A DNA stretch of 64,000 bases from NCBI GenBank assembly GCA_022605955.1, contig JAKCOZ010000001.1, forward strand, positions 18,468,146 through 18,532,145, given 5' to 3'. Below, piece after piece: positions 1 through 17,470 of the stretch. This DNA is from Rallus limicola (Eukaryota > Chordata > Aves > Gruiformes > Rallidae). The position numbers and the translations under genes are program-made. The first letter of the stretch is position 1; each line of letters starts with the position of its first letter. The notes beneath the pieces are model-generated. The model worked only from the letters and a program-made list of their open reading frames with translations, was not told the DNA's origin and did no database searches.

Positions 1-3774
<3,774 letters not shown>

Positions 3775-6700
3775 TAAATGGACGCTGGAGGAATTCCCAC
3801 TGTCACCCATGTTTTCAGCCCCTCCACACCCCATCTTTCACACAAATTCACAATGTCATCTGAGCATATCTGAAAGAGGCAGCTTATAGATGGTTAAGGT
3901 GTGATGATGCCTAGCAAGGCACAAGAATGTTAGGGTAGAGAAAGGGACCGAAACTGGAAGTAAAGCAATATGGATATGAAAGAAAAAAACTCAGGTCTAC
4001 ATGTTGGCCCCGTTAGCCATCAGAATAATTCCCTTAGAGCAGCAGAAGAATTGATTTGAAAATTGAACTGGACAAAGTATTACTTAATGTGCAAGAGCAT
4101 CCTGTATTAGCAGAGACGTGACACAGGTGATTTCCCTAAATATCCCTGGTTCTTAATGTCAGTGACAGAAAAAACATGCAAAGCATTTCTGAACTTGTTG
4201 CTTGTTCCTGTGGCATGCTCCTAATCCAGTTCCATATCTGAAAAGAGGATGATAGTCTAACCAGCTCAAAAATACGACTGCAATGCCAGCATCTGTCCAG
4301 GCAAAACAATTATCATAAGGAAACTGGGAAGAGTAACCTCAGAGTGTATTGTGTCACAATGAGTGTGAGGAAGTTGAGTTGGGATGAGCAAACTACAGAC
4401 CTTTGATCAATTAACTGAGGGGTTTTTTAATAAAGACCTTTCTCACCTGCAAAGGCTGGTCAGCTGAGGCCAAAGCATAGAGTGAGGAGGACACCCTGTG
4501 GCCAGATAGGAGGATTTCAGCTCTTAGTCCTGGCCAGTTTTGCTTTTCAACTCTTCCAGTCTGGTAAAAGTTGATCAAAGTGTTGCAGTGAGAGCCTGTC
4601 TGTAGGTGATCCCCTGCAGTCCATAGGGCAGGACTTTGGAGAGTCAAGGGAAACGTGCCTCCTGATACTGGAAACTTATGGAGGCATTCCTGTGTTTCGG
4701 GTTTAACAACTCAGTAAGCATCTTCTGACTTCTTCCTCATGTGGAGAATTAATTGCCTTTTTCAATGTCTGCATTCATGTACAGGGCCAAATTCACTATG
4801 GCTTTTAAGACACTGGATTCCAATAGTATCACTGAAGTTTTATCACACTGTGCCAGCTTGTCTCCCACTTATTTTAGGGATATTTATTTTTGGCCTGTGC
4901 TCTGAAGACTCCAGAATAATTGTGTCCCTTGCACACATTAGCTGTTTCAAGAGACATATAGGGATAGTTGATAGTCTCTCTGTTCTGTGCCATTAGTGCT
5001 GCATACTGTTACATTTCTTCAGATCAGTTCTGGGCACAGTAAGGAGAGCAACTGTCCGTACTCACACATAGTACTAAGAAAGCAACTTGTTCTTCCATGC
5101 TGTTTTGCAGTGCCTTGATGGGAGCCAGTACTGAAAGGAAGAAGGGAGAGGACAGAATGATGTACCACAATATACTTGAGATATTACTATCATAGAAATA
5201 ATTTTCATATGATGATAATATATTATAGGACTAAATACACAGCGATGCCACCCATTAGTGCTGTTTCAGAAAGCTGTTGCATCCGAGACCTTGTGTTCTT
5301 CTTCCAGCCTCTTGTGAGTCCCATACCATTGTAACTCTGTGAGTTCCTGTTGCTTGGGAATACTGAAATTGCTAAGCTGCCACTTCTAGCTTTTTAAAAA
5401 AGGATTGGATTTCATTTTTGCATGTGGACTAGAGGCTTTGGTTGCTTTCTCAATAATGATTTTTCTGAGCAAAATAGCAAGGACGTGCAGTGAGATTATT
5501 TTAAGTACGGATACCCTGTCTCTTTCTGCAGTGACTGTTCCCACCGCCTCTGCAAGCAGCTGATTAGTAATATCTGTCTGAATGGCAACGATTGTTTGTT
5601 AGAGACACTACAAACATTTTCACCTTCATTTCCTCAGATAGAATAACCAAAAGCAAATAGTAACAATGTGGTGTTTCAGGTATCGCTTTGTACACGATGA
5701 GCCAGACAAGTCCCTCTCACTGCGAGTTTATTCATTTACATACATTGTATTTTGTGTCTCTACAGACAATACATTCTCAGAAAGAAAGGAATTTTGAAAA
5801 ACCCTTTCAATATATTTTGAAGGCATATGTGAAAGGTTATGGCCAGTTTTGAAGGAGAAGCTGGTAGAGCTGATGCTTACCTGTTCCTCTAGGTCTGTTG
5901 CTAGCACTTAGATTCGTGCTAATTGAGCTCTTTCACAGCTGCTAAGACCATTTCAAAGCATTTAATCTCCATCAAACCCCCTTTTTGTCCCACCTTACTC
6001 TTCTATGAAGTACAAAAGGAAGGTAATATATCAAGATTTCCTGTTTATGAAACTTTTCATGGTCTGTACAAGTAGAAGCCTTTTGTCACCGTCTCTCATT
6101 AGTTACAGAGGTCATCACATCCTTACCCCGGAGGTAAAAAAATGTCTTTCTCATTGCTACAAGTAAGGTGTGTGGGTCATCCTAAAGGTTCCTCCTACAT
6201 AAAGTAACTGGAGAGGCTGCTTATCTACAGTTCTTACAGCTGGTATCAGTGTTCTTTCCTGACACATTTGTCTGAAATATGCCCTTTGCTTCCAGTGACA
6301 CATGTAGCATGAATTGGGAACTGGCATCCAAGCTCTATCCACAGGTTTTATACCTCTCCCCTGCAAACTGAAATATCTCGTTTTTTCTTCAGTATCTCAA
6401 CAGAAGACACACTTCATGTTGTGCCCCTTGTTTGTAATTTGCTGAATGCCTTTGTAGGCCATTCATTTGTTGCTTTTGCAGAGAAAAAGAGCATTCTAAT
6501 GAATTTAACAGTGGACCAACAACTTTGTCAGTTCTTATCACAAAATCGGGGACTGGTGTGTTTGTTGATCTCCAGCTAACCTCTTAGAGTCCTGATTGTG
6601 GAAGCTAATTTGAATTAATGGACTCCTTTTGTTTCTTGCTCTTTTTTTCTGAATTCAGTGCTTTAGGATTAGGTTGCCAACCTTTCTGTGTCTGAGCCTA

Positions 6701-7804
6701 TCTATCCTCTGTAAATAGAAATGCTGTTACTATCAGCCCACACACGGGGGAGAATTCTTTGTTAATTTTTGAAAGGACTGTGGAGAAGAAAAGGTTGGTA
6801 TCAACATGCTGTAGTTCATTCAACCTGTGAGGAGACTCTTGTGATTTAAGATTCCTTTCTTTTATGCTAAACAAAAAATAGGGTTGATTAGTAGATGAGA
6901 AATTTAACCCAATGTTCACTGTGTCAGAATGACATACTTCAGGTCTGAACACAGATGCCTGGGAAACGGTTTCCTGGACAACACCAGCAAAGAGAAAGCT
7001 CTTCATAAAATCATATATCCTTATTTTGGGGTTGGGGAAAAGGAAAGATAAAGGAAAATGGGTATTCTATTGACATTAGTGAATCCAAAAAACAGCCCTC
7101 ATAATGATAGTGCAGGAATTAAACATTTACCCAGTGTTAGCTTGCAAAATAACCCGGTATATCCATTATAATATATGCCATGTATCTTACAACACCAACA
7201 GTGAGAATATTCCTATTACAAGTGTCACAGAAGCAGTCAACCAGCAAACAGCAACTCCGCACAAAATCAGAAAAAAGTCAACCCAACTGCAAAGGAAAAA
7301 CAGATTTGTTTCCAATAGGAAGAGGATACAATTTTCAGCTGGCTGTCCAAGGAGCAGACCACCAGTGAAGTTACCAGAAGCAAAAGGAATGTGGTTTTTT
7401 CACTATCAAATCCTCTCTGCCTTTATCACAATCCATATGACTTCTGTTGTCCTTCATCGGTCAGGTTCAAAACCTGGATGCCAGTACTGATTCCTTCTTC
7501 CCTTACATTGTCTTGTATGTCATCTAGTCCACATCAGAAGCAGGATATTCTTTCTATTCAGGGTCAGTGCTTCTGGACTTCACTAACTGTGTCTCAGCTC
7601 CCAACCCAGTTTTGATGAACGCCTCCATTTTTGGTTTTTCAATATGCACCTCAAATGCTCACATATCTCTTGAAAATCTTTCTGCAGAGATTACCCGCTA
7701 TGTTTTTTCACTCGAAGTACTTCCAGTAGTTCCTGTGTTTGACTGCATCCACTATAAGTACCTTTTTTTCAGACCTCTGGTTCTCTCCTGGGGGTCCTGG
7801 TTGG

Positions 7805-8439
7805 CCATGAGCTAGCAGTGTGCCCTGGTGGCTAAGAGAGCCAATGGGATCCTGGGGTGCATTCGGAGGAATGTAGCCAGCAGGTCAAAGGAGGTGATCC
7901 TCCCCCTCTACTCTGCCCTGGTCAGGCCCCACCTGGAGAATTGTGTCTAGTTCTGGGCTCCTTGGTGTAAAAAGGACAGGGATCTCCTGGAGAGAGTCCA
8001 GAGGAGGGCTACGAAGATGATTAAGGGCCTGGAGCATCTCCCCTATGAGGAAAGGCTGAGTAAGTTGGGGCTGTTCAGCCTTGAGAAGAGAAGACTAAGG
8101 GGGGACCTAATTAAAGTCTATAATTATCTTAAGCAGGGGATGCAGGGGGAATCAGCCAGCCCCTTTTCAGTGGTCTGTGGAGACAGGACAAGGGGCAATG
8201 GCTGCAAGTTGGAGCACAGGAAGTTCTGCACCAACATGTGGAAGAACTTTTACAGAGTGAGGGTGACAGAGCCCTGGGACAGGCTGCCCAGGGAGGTGGT
8301 GGAGTCTCCATCTCTGGAGATATTCAAGACCTGTCTGGACGCCTATCTGAGTGATATGTCCTAGGGAGCTGCTTTGTCAGGGGGGTTGGACCCGATGATC
8401 TCTTGAGGTCCCTTCCAACCCCTACAATTCTACGATTCC
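7805..8439 (+). mobile_element. CR1 LINE 3' fragment, comparatively well preserved
   Basis: This is a sense-strand CR1 non-LTR retrotransposon, 5' truncated as usual. It carries the C-terminal end of the ORF2 reverse transcriptase region and the short 3'UTR. Diagnostic blocks are the ALVRPHLE peptide, the [14 protein letters not shown] block and the [15 protein letters not shown] block. The 3'UTR has GAGGTCCCTTCCAACCCC, followed by ATTCTACGATTC, the terminal repeat. One reading frame runs from 7807 to the TAG ending at 8364 with no frameshift, interrupted only by TAG at 7813-7815 and 7948-7950. It is therefore dead but younger than most CR1 copies here. It inserted in a LARGE1 intron in the gene's own orientation. 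The 115-residue open frame from 8017 belongs to this element and is not a host gene. Confidence 0.93.
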
Positions 8440-9826
8440 TCTTACCTAACTTTTCATAATGAACTTTGACAGTGCAAGTGATTTCAGGTTCTTGTATCAG
8501 GTTTTTTTCTCTGCCTTTTGGTTTTCTTCATAAAGGTACTGTCATCTATTCTTTCAAATAGTTTTGCCATTAAAATCTACAGTAAATTTGCAGATATCAG
8601 GAGTAGAGAGTGTGCAGATATGACTGTTAATATCCACATCATTGTTGTGCTGATATCCCGTATCTTACAAAATGAGTCATGTTGAATGCAATTTGCTGTG
8701 TGACAGTCTCTGAAGTTACCCTTCCTTGATATCTATAGCTACTTCAGCTTTGTTCAAATTCAGATGATGAGCCTTGATAGGCAGAGTAGTCTCCTACTCT
8801 TTGACAGTGCAAAGTACAGCAAGGCCTTGACTTTTGCCTGGGCCTTTGGAGCTCTCCATCAAGCAAAGAGATAGCAACGGCCATACATGGAAGCTGCTGT
8901 TTCCTTGCAGAGCCCAAAGGGTGAGCATCGCTGCAAATGTTACCTGCTCCTTCCTAGAACTGAACCCCCAAAGCTGTACTGCTCAAGGCTGATTGCCAAG
9001 TCCAGAAAGCCTGAGATGTTGGAAGAGAAACTATGTTAGTGACCCTGCTCTCAGAGAAGATGTGAAGGGGAAGAATCGTTAAGAGCATCATAAAGACTGG
9101 ATGCTGGCACGGCTCAGTGGAGGCTGATTGTGAGGGAGTCATCTATTCACATGCAGGTATCTTCCCTATTACTGATGGTGAGGAAGAAGCTAATGAAGAA
9201 AGTATAAAAAACTTATAAGAAGATGTTGAAATCAGTTGTAAAAAGTTTGGTGGAATGTGGCAGGGGTTCTTTAAGCAATGCGAACTTTGCAGCAAGGCAC
9301 TGGGAACAGATTTCTTTTTATAGAACAGGCCTAAAGGTGTGTGAATTTTCTAAAATTCAGATTTTATTAAATAGCCACGCTCTTCTTCTTTTTCTCTGAT
9401 GGCAATATAAATGAGTTCTAGGTATTCTGGGCCTAGAAAAGTGGTTTGTTTGGTCCTTCTGTTATTATGACAGTGATCCCAATTCTTTCATCTTATAAGG
9501 CTGTAGAGAGTATGCTGCTTGTCAACATTGTCCTTGATTGCTTGTTGTAGTAACATAAAAGTCAGGACAGTGAATCCTATTAAGGAGAACTGACTTTGAC
9601 AGGGAGAGAGAAGCATATTTCTTGTATGAAATATGAAGATAATGAAAGGAAAATAGGGACAGAGTTATTTCTAATAACAAGCATAGCAAGATTGAGTTTG
9701 GAGATGGAAAGTAACTTTTTCTTTGGGTTTGAGTTTCTTAGGGAAGAATAGGGAATACTTCTGGCAGGCAGGGCATGTCTTCTGCAGGATTCATCCGAAG
9801 GCCGCTTACTGTGCAAAGTGCATCAT

Positions 9827-9852
9827 GCACACACACACACACGCACACACAC
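9827..9852. repeat. (CA)n microsatellite
   Basis: A CA dinucleotide run of about 26 bases with one CG interruption lies inside the LARGE1 intron. It is short and probably modestly polymorphic. Confidence 0.9.
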
Positions 9853-10599
9853 TCAACACACCAAAACAGTCTCTGCATTGAACAACTTCAAGTGTAAGGG
9901 AAGAAGCGAGGTATCGCAAGGCAGTGAACAGCTCTTTGCAGGAAACAGCCTCTTTGCCCAGTGAGCACAGCCAAACCCAAAGGACTCTGATCTCTGGTCC
10001 CTATCATACACATCAGTGACAGTATTCAATGTAATGTACAGTTTTGGTGATTTGCACCATGCCTTGTTGAGATAGATCTGTGCCTTGACTTGAACAAAGA
10101 CCAACTATGGTGCCAACAGTGTTCATGAGAGAAAATATCTGGTCCATAGTGTGTAATCAACTTGCCAGAAACACAGAGGTCTAAAGCAGAGATGACAAGC
10201 AAGTAAGAGAATAGCTGGGCTGTAAAGCAACCAGATTTTCCAGCCCCTCACCTTATAAAGTCTCGCTGAGTCCCGGAAAAATCTCATTTTTTTAGAACAG
10301 CCAGTGAGCAGGTCTTTCTTATATCTGTAGTAACATTCAACTATGTTTCTCTTAAAAGGCTGGTCAACTGGCTGTGCTCAGAGTGCTAGTTCAGCTCTGT
10401 GCATCCTGTACAGACATGCAGGGTGGCATTCATCTGTCAAACATGCAAACTGTTTGAACTGCATTGTTTTCCCTGCTCTTAGAGCAGCAGATCAAAGGTA
10501 AAGGAAAATACAAAGCACCCCTGGTAAAAAATATGAGCTATAGATACATTTACAGTATCAAACTGCTCGTTCTCTGCTCTTTATTTTAAATAACCATAA

Positions 10600-10860
<261 letters not shown>

Positions 10861-11324
10861 TGAATATTTGATTTTTCTGTCTCACTGTCAGCTAGCTGAG
10901 TCCATTAGGGAACCTCCTGGATTTTTTTTTCTATTTTCATAGAGAGGCAGTGACCAGAATCGTACAGGGACATAATCCATCTGTATGCTCAGCGTATTAT
11001 CTAGTATTATAGTCCTCTACCGAAGGATTTCAGTTGTTAAATTGAATTTGTTTTATTTTCATCATTTTTTATTGCCCTACAAAATCAAGCGCGACCATTA
11101 CACTCATGTGCGTGTAATTTGCTTTTTGGCTGCCAAATACTATTCAGATAGCTGTGTCCCTCATGTGACCAGGAATAATTTCTCTCTGGTCATTGGTTTG
11201 CTTCCTTACTGACTTACTGGAAAAACAAATGCAGGCTTGTCATGTGCTCCTTTAAAGTGTGAAACAGCTGCTTAAATGGCTGGAGTTTCTCAATGCAGAG
11301 GTAAAAGTGTACGCTGGCTAGAAG

Positions 11325-11545
11325 TTGAGAAGCGAAGAACACCTAAATTTGGATCTCCTCTCTGAAGCAGACTCCTTTTGTGGCTGTGAACAAGTCACTT
11401 CTATTATCTGCCAGACTCTTCGGTTTTAAATCTAAGTACCAGGGGTTAACTGTCTCTTGGGTGTGTGAGGTAAGGTCTGCTTAGCAGACATTTGTGAAGC
11501 ATTGCAGTGATGGGAAGAGCACAATATGGCCTTATGAGATTGCAC
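11325..11545 (+). mobile_element. MIR-like SINE, degraded
   Basis: The segment GGCTGTGAACAAGTCACTT near 11381-11399 resembles the conserved MIR core, in which GACCTTGGGCAAGTCACTT is diagnostic. About 100 bases later, TTTGTGAAGCATTGCAGTG resembles the 3' part, in which TTTGTAAAGCGCTTTGAG is usual. The order and spacing fit a tRNA-derived SINE of the MIR/CORE type. Boundaries are approximate because the copy is old. Confidence 0.45.
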
Positions 11546-11547
11546 AG

Positions 11548-11745
11548 AGAGAGGGCTTAGACGACCTGCATTCTCTTCTCAGCTCCACTGCTGTCCTGCT
11601 GGGAGGTGGTACGTGAATCAGTTTGCTTTCTTACATCTCTGTTCTCTACCTCTGAAGTGCAAGTAACAATGTTCACCTCTTCTTTTTACAGTATTTTGAG
11701 ATCTAGAGATGAAAACTGTGAAAAAGCTAGGTGTTATCCATGGCC
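11548..11745 (+). mobile_element. MIR-like SINE, second copy in tandem
   Basis: The blocks run in MIR order: GACCTGCATTC..CAGCTCCACTGCTGTCCTG, then a region where 'CAGTTTGCTTTCTTACATCTCTG' takes the place of the usual CAGTTTCC-type block, then CAGTATTTTGAGATCTAGAG at 11688-11707, like the usual CACTTTGAGATC end. It lies directly after another MIR-like copy in the same orientation. I judged similarity by eye from memory of the consensus. Confidence 0.5.
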
Positions 11746-12254
11746 AGTGGAGCTCTGTATCACCTCTCCCATCCTTTCCTTTAGAGCTTTCCTCACACTT
11801 CTCCCATTCCCTGTATTACACACCCCTCTCGTTACAGCAGCCACCCTTCCCTCATGCAGCCACACGCACATGTCATAGCAGACATCCTGTGTGAGCCTGG
11901 AAAACATAATTCTGACCCTACCTCTACCAGTGACTGCCTCGAAATAGAAACTTGAGGCAACTGAGTGAGGCATCCCTCTCTCTGGAAAATTACTTAAGGA
12001 TACTTACTGATACAGCAAGTGCCTTTCACTTTCCCATCATCCTTTAACAGTCAAAGACATACACATTAACATGAGTTTTCTTGATAGAAAATAGCTGTTT
12101 CACCCATGGTTGAATAAAAAAATCATTCCAGTGGAATATAACACCCTCAGGATTTTCAGATGTTACATTCCACCAACAATCAAATTTTCAGCCTTCACAG
12201 CAGTGGCCTTCCACTGCAGATTTGATCTTCAAGCTATACAGCATGTAGGCATGT

Positions 12255-12350
12255 TAATGCACACAGTTGGATTTGCAGGTCCTTTCTCAAGTCTCACTCA
12301 GGCAAAAATCTCTTTAACATCAGTGGGAGTTTTGCCAGAGCAAGGTTAAA
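12255..12350. repeat. Ancient palindromic interspersed repeat
   Basis: The half-sites CACTCAGGCAAAAATCTC (12295-12312) and GGGAGTTTTGCCAGAGCAAG (12325-12344) form an imperfect hairpin around a short loop. This layout resembles an old palindromic element common in sauropsid genomes, whose arms read like ACTCAGGCAAAACTCCCATTG. It is probably a long-dead, non-autonomous element. The family name is uncertain. Confidence 0.4.
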
Positions 12351-14885
12351 TAAGAACTGAAGGACATGTGCTCTGTAGCTGGTGTAGATATAAACGTTGG
12401 ACACATTTTCCAAATGCTTCCCCAGTTTGCTTTGGCTCATTTCATTGCTGAAATCTATCAACAGCCACAAAGCAACTGTGATCTGGGCTGAGAATTTCCA
12501 CCTCCACCTTCAAGGTGCTTTAATAAGTCTGCAATTCAAGGCTGAGCGGGTGGGAGTGAGCTGGGGAGGACTGCTGTGACAGTGATTGCTGAGAGTGCCT
12601 GCAGCATCCCAGTCCCTCACACCACATGGTAGATTACAATCTTTTCCTCACTGAAATTGCTTTTGTCACCTCTTTTCCAAATGGTGACCTTTTCTACCTC
12701 TGGGCAGCTGAGAACTACAAAATGGCTCTCAATTACATCCCCCAGTCACCACCATAAGAAGAGGGAAGGCATGTGAGCACCAGCAGCTGGTGAGGTGTGC
12801 GGGGTGGAGCCCCTCCTCTGCAGTGGGCTGCTCTGTGCCAGCTTGCTGGCTTTGTTCACAGGTGCTGGCTGTGACTGTTCCTCAGGAGGATGTGTCTGTT
12901 CAGTGCTGGGTAATAGCTGATGGACCACAAACGTACTGCTGAGACAGCTTTCAGGCACAAGGAATACCACAGCTTGTAGAAAACACATCATATTGAGAAA
13001 ACATTACCAACAACAACTGATTAACTAATTAACTGATTGCATCCACAATCCAGCAAAATCTTTAAGCATCTGAGAACAGAACAGGGAAAGGTTTTCTTTG
13101 ACCAAATCATCTTTCTCACTGTAATGGGAAAGTTTGAGGGACAAGGCAGAGAGGAAGAGTACTCTAAAAGAGTAATGATTTCATTTTGCTATCTTTAGCA
13201 AGTTTACTATAGTTATGAAATGTTATCTCAAATAACATCAATTGATAATGAAAGTAAAATGAAACATAAGACCCAAAGCAGGGGATTTTGTGTCGTTGTT
13301 TTCCATGGACCATTGGAAAGAAACTCATCATTTTACAGAGATCAACTTATTTAGTTTGGATTTGTCAAAATTGCCAGCGTAGTGAAAAATAATGTTGTTC
13401 ACAATTTTTATGACATTCTCGTGGGAGTCAGTGAGACTGAGTGTAGTCTTAAAATTCAATGTGCCTTTAAATCTTGAGTGAGAAGGGCCTGAGCAGAAAA
13501 ATTAGGTTTATTCATTTGTCCTGTGAGATAGAAGACCAGTGCAGAAAGTGAATCACTTCTCCTAACTGTGACACCACCAGTAAAATCTGTTGGAAATTAC
13601 TCACTTTTATTGTATCTTCTTCTGTATGGACATCCAGGTAGTGGTGTCTGCATATCTGACTTTGCAGTACCTTTCATGTGATGATAAGACCTTGGCCAAG
13701 GCCCAGCTCCAACAGATTATATGTGTGTATGCACAGACCTATAGGTATTGTACATGCAGCTATACATGTCATCCCAAACTCTCACAATTATCATTTCCAG
13801 TCTAATTATTCCTTCATAGCTAGTGCGAGCATACCTTATTTGAGTGTGCCATACTCATTTTCCTCTTCATCCTGACCTTAGCCATCCTTTTGTCTTTTTC
13901 TTTCCCTCCCCTCACATCAGTCACTCTTAAGAGGCAAGTAGATCATCTGTGGTATTATTTTGTTTTGTGCAATCAGGTCTGTTCCTTCCTTTCTGCTTTG
14001 TTTTGTCTCTTCAATCTCACTTCCATTATTTTCCCTTCACTGTCTCTTCCACATTTATTTTTCTCTGCTGGTCAGCTCTCTTGACTCACAGAGGTTATAC
14101 CTGAGCTTCTGTAATGGCTTACACTGCTTTCCACAAAAAGGGTAAAAAAAAAAATCGATGTTTTTATGGTAAGTGTCATGTTCCCCCTGTTTACATCAGT
14201 GGGAGAGTGTTACTGGAATAGCAGCAGCATTTGACTGCTGCTCTGAGGGAATCTCTCAATTAACCAAAGTTTGAATGGGGCTTTGAAGATACAAATCACT
14301 TCATAAGTGTTTAGCAGTCATTATTACTATTATCATAATTAATTTCAAAATGCTGGAGGTAGGATGTAAGAAGATAGAACATCCTCCATAATTCCTTGTC
14401 ATTTTAAATGCCTCACTGTGATTGTGCTTTTTTCCAGATAGATAGCTGCCCGTTAGAAACTGGGTAGGTTACCAACTCATTTCCAAAAGAGACTGAGGGA
14501 TAGTCCTTTTGGAGATTATGCCAAAAGGCACTAAGGACTGTAAGCATCTTTCTGAAATTGGCATTGGTTTCTAGTAACCTCTAGAGAATTAATTCACTGT
14601 CAGGTTTTTTAATATGGAAGGGCTTGGTTTTTCCAGGTCCCCAAGCCAGGTGTCTGAAAATGATGCAGCCTGTTTACAGTTTAGAAATGCAGCCTTCAAA
14701 GGACCATACATTCTTGTACTCCTGCACTGCCCCTGAACAAGGAGAGACAGCGAAGCTGAATGCTTCTCTGCTTGCCAGGTTATAAGCCATACGAACACAC
14801 AGTCCAAGTGGAAACTTCTAGGTTGTGGTTTTACGGGTTTTTTACCAATGGCTCGCAATGGTATGAGAAATTCTGGGGTTGAAAC

Positions 14886-14972
14886 ATTACCTCAGGTCCT
14901 AATTCTGCAAATATTTAATGCTCAAATCCCTTTCCTTTAGCCCATGAGTCATCCCTGTGAATTCAGTGTACC
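14886..14972. repeat. Possible ancient interspersed repeat
   Basis: GGTCCTAATTCTGCAAATAT (about 14896-14915), followed by TTAATGCTC and CCATGAGTCATCCC, resembles a sauropsid repeat with GGTCCTGATCCTGCAAATAC and GTGAGTAGTCCC blocks. Divergence is high and boundaries are guesses. Confidence 0.3.
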
Positions 14973-15846
14973 TTACATTAAAAGCTGGCAGGATGTTTGT
15001 TTTGCCCCTTCTGTTACACATTTCAGAGCGTTGTAATACAGATGGCCTGCTACGCCTTTGTTTCATTATTTAATCTGTAAGTCTGCAGAAAGAGCCTGTC
15101 TCATTGATCTTTGGAAAGGTGTAAGAAGAATAAGTGGCCGAGAGAATCATTGACCCTGGCACTAATAGGGTGGATTCAAGCTGTGCTTGGAAGAGACCCG
15201 CTGTGACCTAAACAAGATTAACGAAGTATAAAAGGATCTTTTCCTGTAAATCAAATTGATTACCTTGCGCAGGATCACATGGTTACTCCCCACAATGTAG
15301 AAAGTACAGCAGAGAGCCTTTATGTAATATTTTACTTATTAATTTAATTATGAACTTTGGCTCCTGCCATAGTAATAACAGTAATTAATAAAACGGAACA
15401 TCTATCCAGAGCCGCAGGTGTCTCTCATACAAATTATAAAATTGCATATAAAACAGACTGTGAATATCACTGTGGTGTAGAAATAGCTAATTTTAGGAAC
15501 CTTATCTGAGCTACAGAATTTCACACCGATTTAAGAGCACCAATACAGCCTCTTGGTTGCTAGGAATGAGGCACGGTACTTTGTAGTGCAGATGAACTGT
15601 CTGTGTACTTTGTAATTGTTTCTCACATTAGCATTAGGTAGTGTTTTCACACCATCCTTCACCAACTAGACATGTTTAAGCTTTAAGCACATAGAGGCTC
15701 TGGGAAACATGCTGGAAATAGTCCTATAAATTGCCTCCGATGTGTCCTGAAAATGATGATGTGAACTGTAAGCTAATGTCCTTATTTTTGAGCATTTTAT
15801 CTAACAAGTGACATTTTGTTGCCTCGCCAAGATGCCTTCTATCTAA

Positions 15847-16218
<372 letters not shown>

Positions 16219-17301
16219 TGAGTTGAGAACACTCAGTTTAGTCCTTATCAAGCATTAAAAGAACTGAGTCTGAGTTAGTTTATTTGTCAGTGCTGAGAAA
16301 GTTGTTGTCTCACAGTGACACAATCCCTGCAGTGCCCACATCCTGCCCAGCAGTGTGCCGAGCATTGCAGCACTTGTTGCCAGTCACCTACCAGGTGATC
16401 TATAGACCTAGATGGAATTTCTTGTTAAATAGAGGTTGGTGAGTACCAACTGCTTATTTAGAATTCAAAAAGCAATCTTAAATAGAATCCAAGGCGACCA
16501 TCTTCAATTGCTGGCCTGGATTTACAGCACATCTCTGCAAAGACAAGGATTTTACATTTCCAAAGTCTGGGGGCAGACTTTAGAGGATCCAGGCACTGGA
16601 TCCTTGGGCTACCCACCTCTTGGATCTGTGATTTGGGATGGAACTGCTGGGCAGAATATATAAGGACACAGAGAAAGCTCGAGAGACACAGACTGGCACT
16701 AGAGCTCTCAGAGCTGCCAAGGTCTCTGCCACCAACCTAGATATTTGAGTCTGGCAGTGACCATGGCTCCATGGGAGCCCAGTACTGCTGCTCACGGTTT
16801 GCATCTCTCTGCTGTTCCTGGATGCAAAGCTGACCACTGTGCTAATCATCAGGGTCTGGGTCATGGCATTTCTTTTTATTCTGGGGTTTGTGTGGGGGTT
16901 TTTTAGTTTGGTTTCAGTCCAAGTTTTTTGTATGAGTAGCATTTCATGCTAACCAAAATCCATGCCTTTTGGCCATCTGTATCTTCCTATGCTAGCTTTT
17001 GCAGTGAATCTGGAATACAGCCAATCCTTCTCTGCCTACCTCTTCCCAGTTTATGTAAAGCAGCGTAGCACAAGGCATGCAGCAAGTTACTGGGAGATTG
17101 TCTCCCTAGGGTGTGGGCTACAGTGTATTTGTGTGCAGGCACATTACGTGGGTGGGTTATTTTCTACTTCTGCTTACAAAACCACACGGTCACCTTGAGC
17201 CAGCAGCCACTTGGCCTCTGTTTGCAAAAGGGCACATGCAACAAATTTTTGCCTACTTATGTTGAGAAAAAAATACCACAGACAAGAAAAAAAAAAACTC
17301 T

Positions 17302-17470
17302 CATATTATCGTTAATAATAATACTCTGCTTTGCTATAGCACTTTAATTTTCCAGTGCACTTTCCAAACAGTAATCAGTTAACCATCAGTTTTGGAGAGT
17401 GCCAGTGTAATGATTTATTATTTGTTAATCTGGGTAACAAGGCTTATGTTCCCACTGGCAGCTCTCATCT
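17302..17470 (-). mobile_element. MIR-like SINE or related old element, minus strand
   Basis: In + orientation the stretch reads TAATAATACTCTGCTTTGC, then TATAGCACTTTAATTTTCC, CACTTTCCAAACAGTAATC and AGTTAACC. This is the pattern of the reverse complement of MIR/L2-class 3' ends, where ATAGCACTTT..CAAAGCACTTTACAAA is usual. The copy is heavily diverged and its distal boundary is unclear. Confidence 0.45.

Noticed and set aside
8017..8364. 115-codon frame as a possible host gene
   Set aside because: It is the C-terminus of CR1 ORF2, with CR1 3'UTR and tail following.
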